The notes beneath the pieces were generated by a model. The model was not told the origin of the DNA. It made no database searches and saw only the letters and a program-made list of their open reading frames with translations. Position numbers and translations under genes: made by a program. From Macrostomum hystrix (lineage: Eukaryota > Platyhelminthes > Macrostomidae), in assembly GCA_950097015.1 (NCBI GenBank), contig CATNEN010000025.1, positions 3,152,001 to 3,216,000 on the forward strand: a stretch of 64,000 nt of DNA, read 5' to 3'. This document shows, piece by piece, positions 63,112 to 64,000 of this stretch. Position 1 is the stretch's first letter, and each line of letters starts with the position of its first letter.

Positions 63112-63402
63112 TTACACCTGCCCCAATCGGGCCAGATGTGCAGCCGACAGCACAGCCGCAGCTATTGCGCAGCGCATCTGAAAGCTGCGTACTGCTGTTC
63201 AGTCCATGGACTGGGGTGTCGCCACACCCACCCCTCAATTATAAAAACGCCATCTAATGTTGGCATCTATTTCACCGCCGGGTGAACTGAAGAAAGCATA
63301 GTTGAGTGCATGTGTTGCTAAAGGACACAACTTTTTCCATTGGAGTCGGGAATCGACCATTAAGTCATGAGTCCAACGTCCAACTAGGCTACTATACCAC
63401 CG
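63112..63402 (-). mobile_element. Full-length reverse SINE family 1
   Basis: Reverse complement of the 7843-8153 element along its whole length: ACACCTGCCCCAATCGGGCC, CAGTCCATGGACTGGGGTGT, GGAGTCGGGAATCGACC (B box) and AACTAGGCTACTATACC (A box). Confidence 0.8.
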
Positions 63403-63469
63403 CTAATACGAACCTATGTGTCTCTGAATAAGCTACTATTTAAGGCACTAAAGTGTTTTGAATTTTCAG

Positions 63470-63618
63470 GAGACAAAAAGCGAGAGAAAAGGTTCTCTAA
63501 GAGGTCCACAGGTCCACAAAAATGTTCTATTAGAAAATTGTACGATCTCTCTCGTTTGAATCCGATCGATCAGATCAAATTGCGGTCGTACCCGCCCAGC
63601 TCCCCCGTCACTGTCTGA
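63470..63618 (+). CDS. Possible terminal exon of an unknown gene
   Basis: After a good acceptor (GAATTTTCAG) the frame reads GDKKREKRFSKRSTGPQKCS, IRKLYDLSRLNPIDQIKLRS, YPPSSPVTV and stop. An AATAAA lies 101 bases later at 63719-63724. Short, basic, no domain. A minus-strand frame over the same bases is equally open, so this is tentative. Confidence 0.35.
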
Positions 63619-64000
63619 GGAGCCAATGCAGAGCAAGGAAGAGACAATATTTTGAAAGATTCTGTTCGTTGTAAAATAAGTGAGAAAAGTCACGCAACGA
63701 AACGGGCGACGCTTTCGAAATAAAATACTGCCTGCTTTGACAGAAACCGACACGAAACCTGATGGGGATGACAAGGCGTTGTCTAGGCGAATTCCGGGCT
63801 TCTCAAAAACCAGTCAAAGCCAATTCGATCCGGCTGCTTCCTAAAGCGTAACTTTTGCTAATGCACAGAGCTCTCAAACCGCTCTGGATTTCAAGCTGTC
63901 AGGACAATACCGTACTCGCACATTCCTTTCCGAGAGCACTCGAGACGCTTATAGTTACCCCGGACTAAAGAGAAAGGGAAGAGAGAGTTGATTGTGAGCC
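63619..64000. other. Flank with polyA-like signal
   Basis: AATAAA at 63719-63724; otherwise nothing recognised. Confidence 0.3.

Overview
This window is nuclear DNA of an animal. Genes are split by GT-AG introns, exons are GC-rich, introns and spacers are AT-rich, and the proteins are metazoan: a multi-PDZ MPDZ/PATJ scaffold, a MATH-BTB protein, ELOF1, a BPHL-type hydrolase and a CUB-like/LDLa membrane protein. tRNA-derived SINEs, a complete hAT transposon and Helitron ends are present. Acceptor-like sites lie at or just before two start codons, which would fit spliced-leader trans-splicing. An invertebrate bilaterian, perhaps a flatworm or another lophotrochozoan, is my best guess; the species cannot be read from this sequence.

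Layout. (1) 1-39024, plus strand: the central and 3' part of a very long MPDZ/PATJ-like gene. The 5' end, including any L27 domain and PDZ1, lies outside the window. Nine PDZ domains are visible. Splice phases join without conflict from 7067 to 20462 and again from 33382 to 39024; between 20462 and 33382 some exons are tentative or missing. Most long introns of this gene contain their own minisatellite, with units of 10 to 32 bp and 10 to about 100 copies; introns shorter than about 180 bp have none. (2) 40627-43134, plus strand: a five-exon MATH-BTB gene of 452 codons. (3) 44115-44573, minus strand: a terminal exon of an unrecognised basic protein with a polyA signal. (4) 44970-48639: an intact hAT transposon with 13-bp terminal inverted repeats, an 8-bp target duplication and an 803-codon transposase, inserted into a minisatellite. 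(5) 49702-51158, minus strand: ELOF1, two coding exons, 83 aa. (6) About 51.2-54.5 kb: AT-rich spacer without minisatellites. (7) 54555-55753, plus strand: a BPHL-like serine hydrolase, two exons, 275 aa. (8) 57280-59801, minus strand: a single-pass membrane protein of 313 aa with signal peptide, CUB-like region, LDLa module and TM segment. (9) 60.6-63.06 kb: an LTR-like promoter fragment, then a Helitron 3' end directly followed by a second, apparently complete non-autonomous Helitron. (10) 63112-64000: a full reverse-oriented SINE and a possible terminal exon.

The genes do not form an obvious pathway. The MPDZ/PATJ protein would organise cell-junction and polarity complexes; the MATH-BTB protein is probably a CUL3 adaptor; ELOF1 is a general transcription elongation factor. 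The most unusual property of the window is the load of tandem repeats in introns. One array looks copied from an exon-intron junction, two arrays consist of splice-acceptor-like units, two arrays 1 kb apart are inverted copies of one unit, and several arrays start directly at SINE heads.
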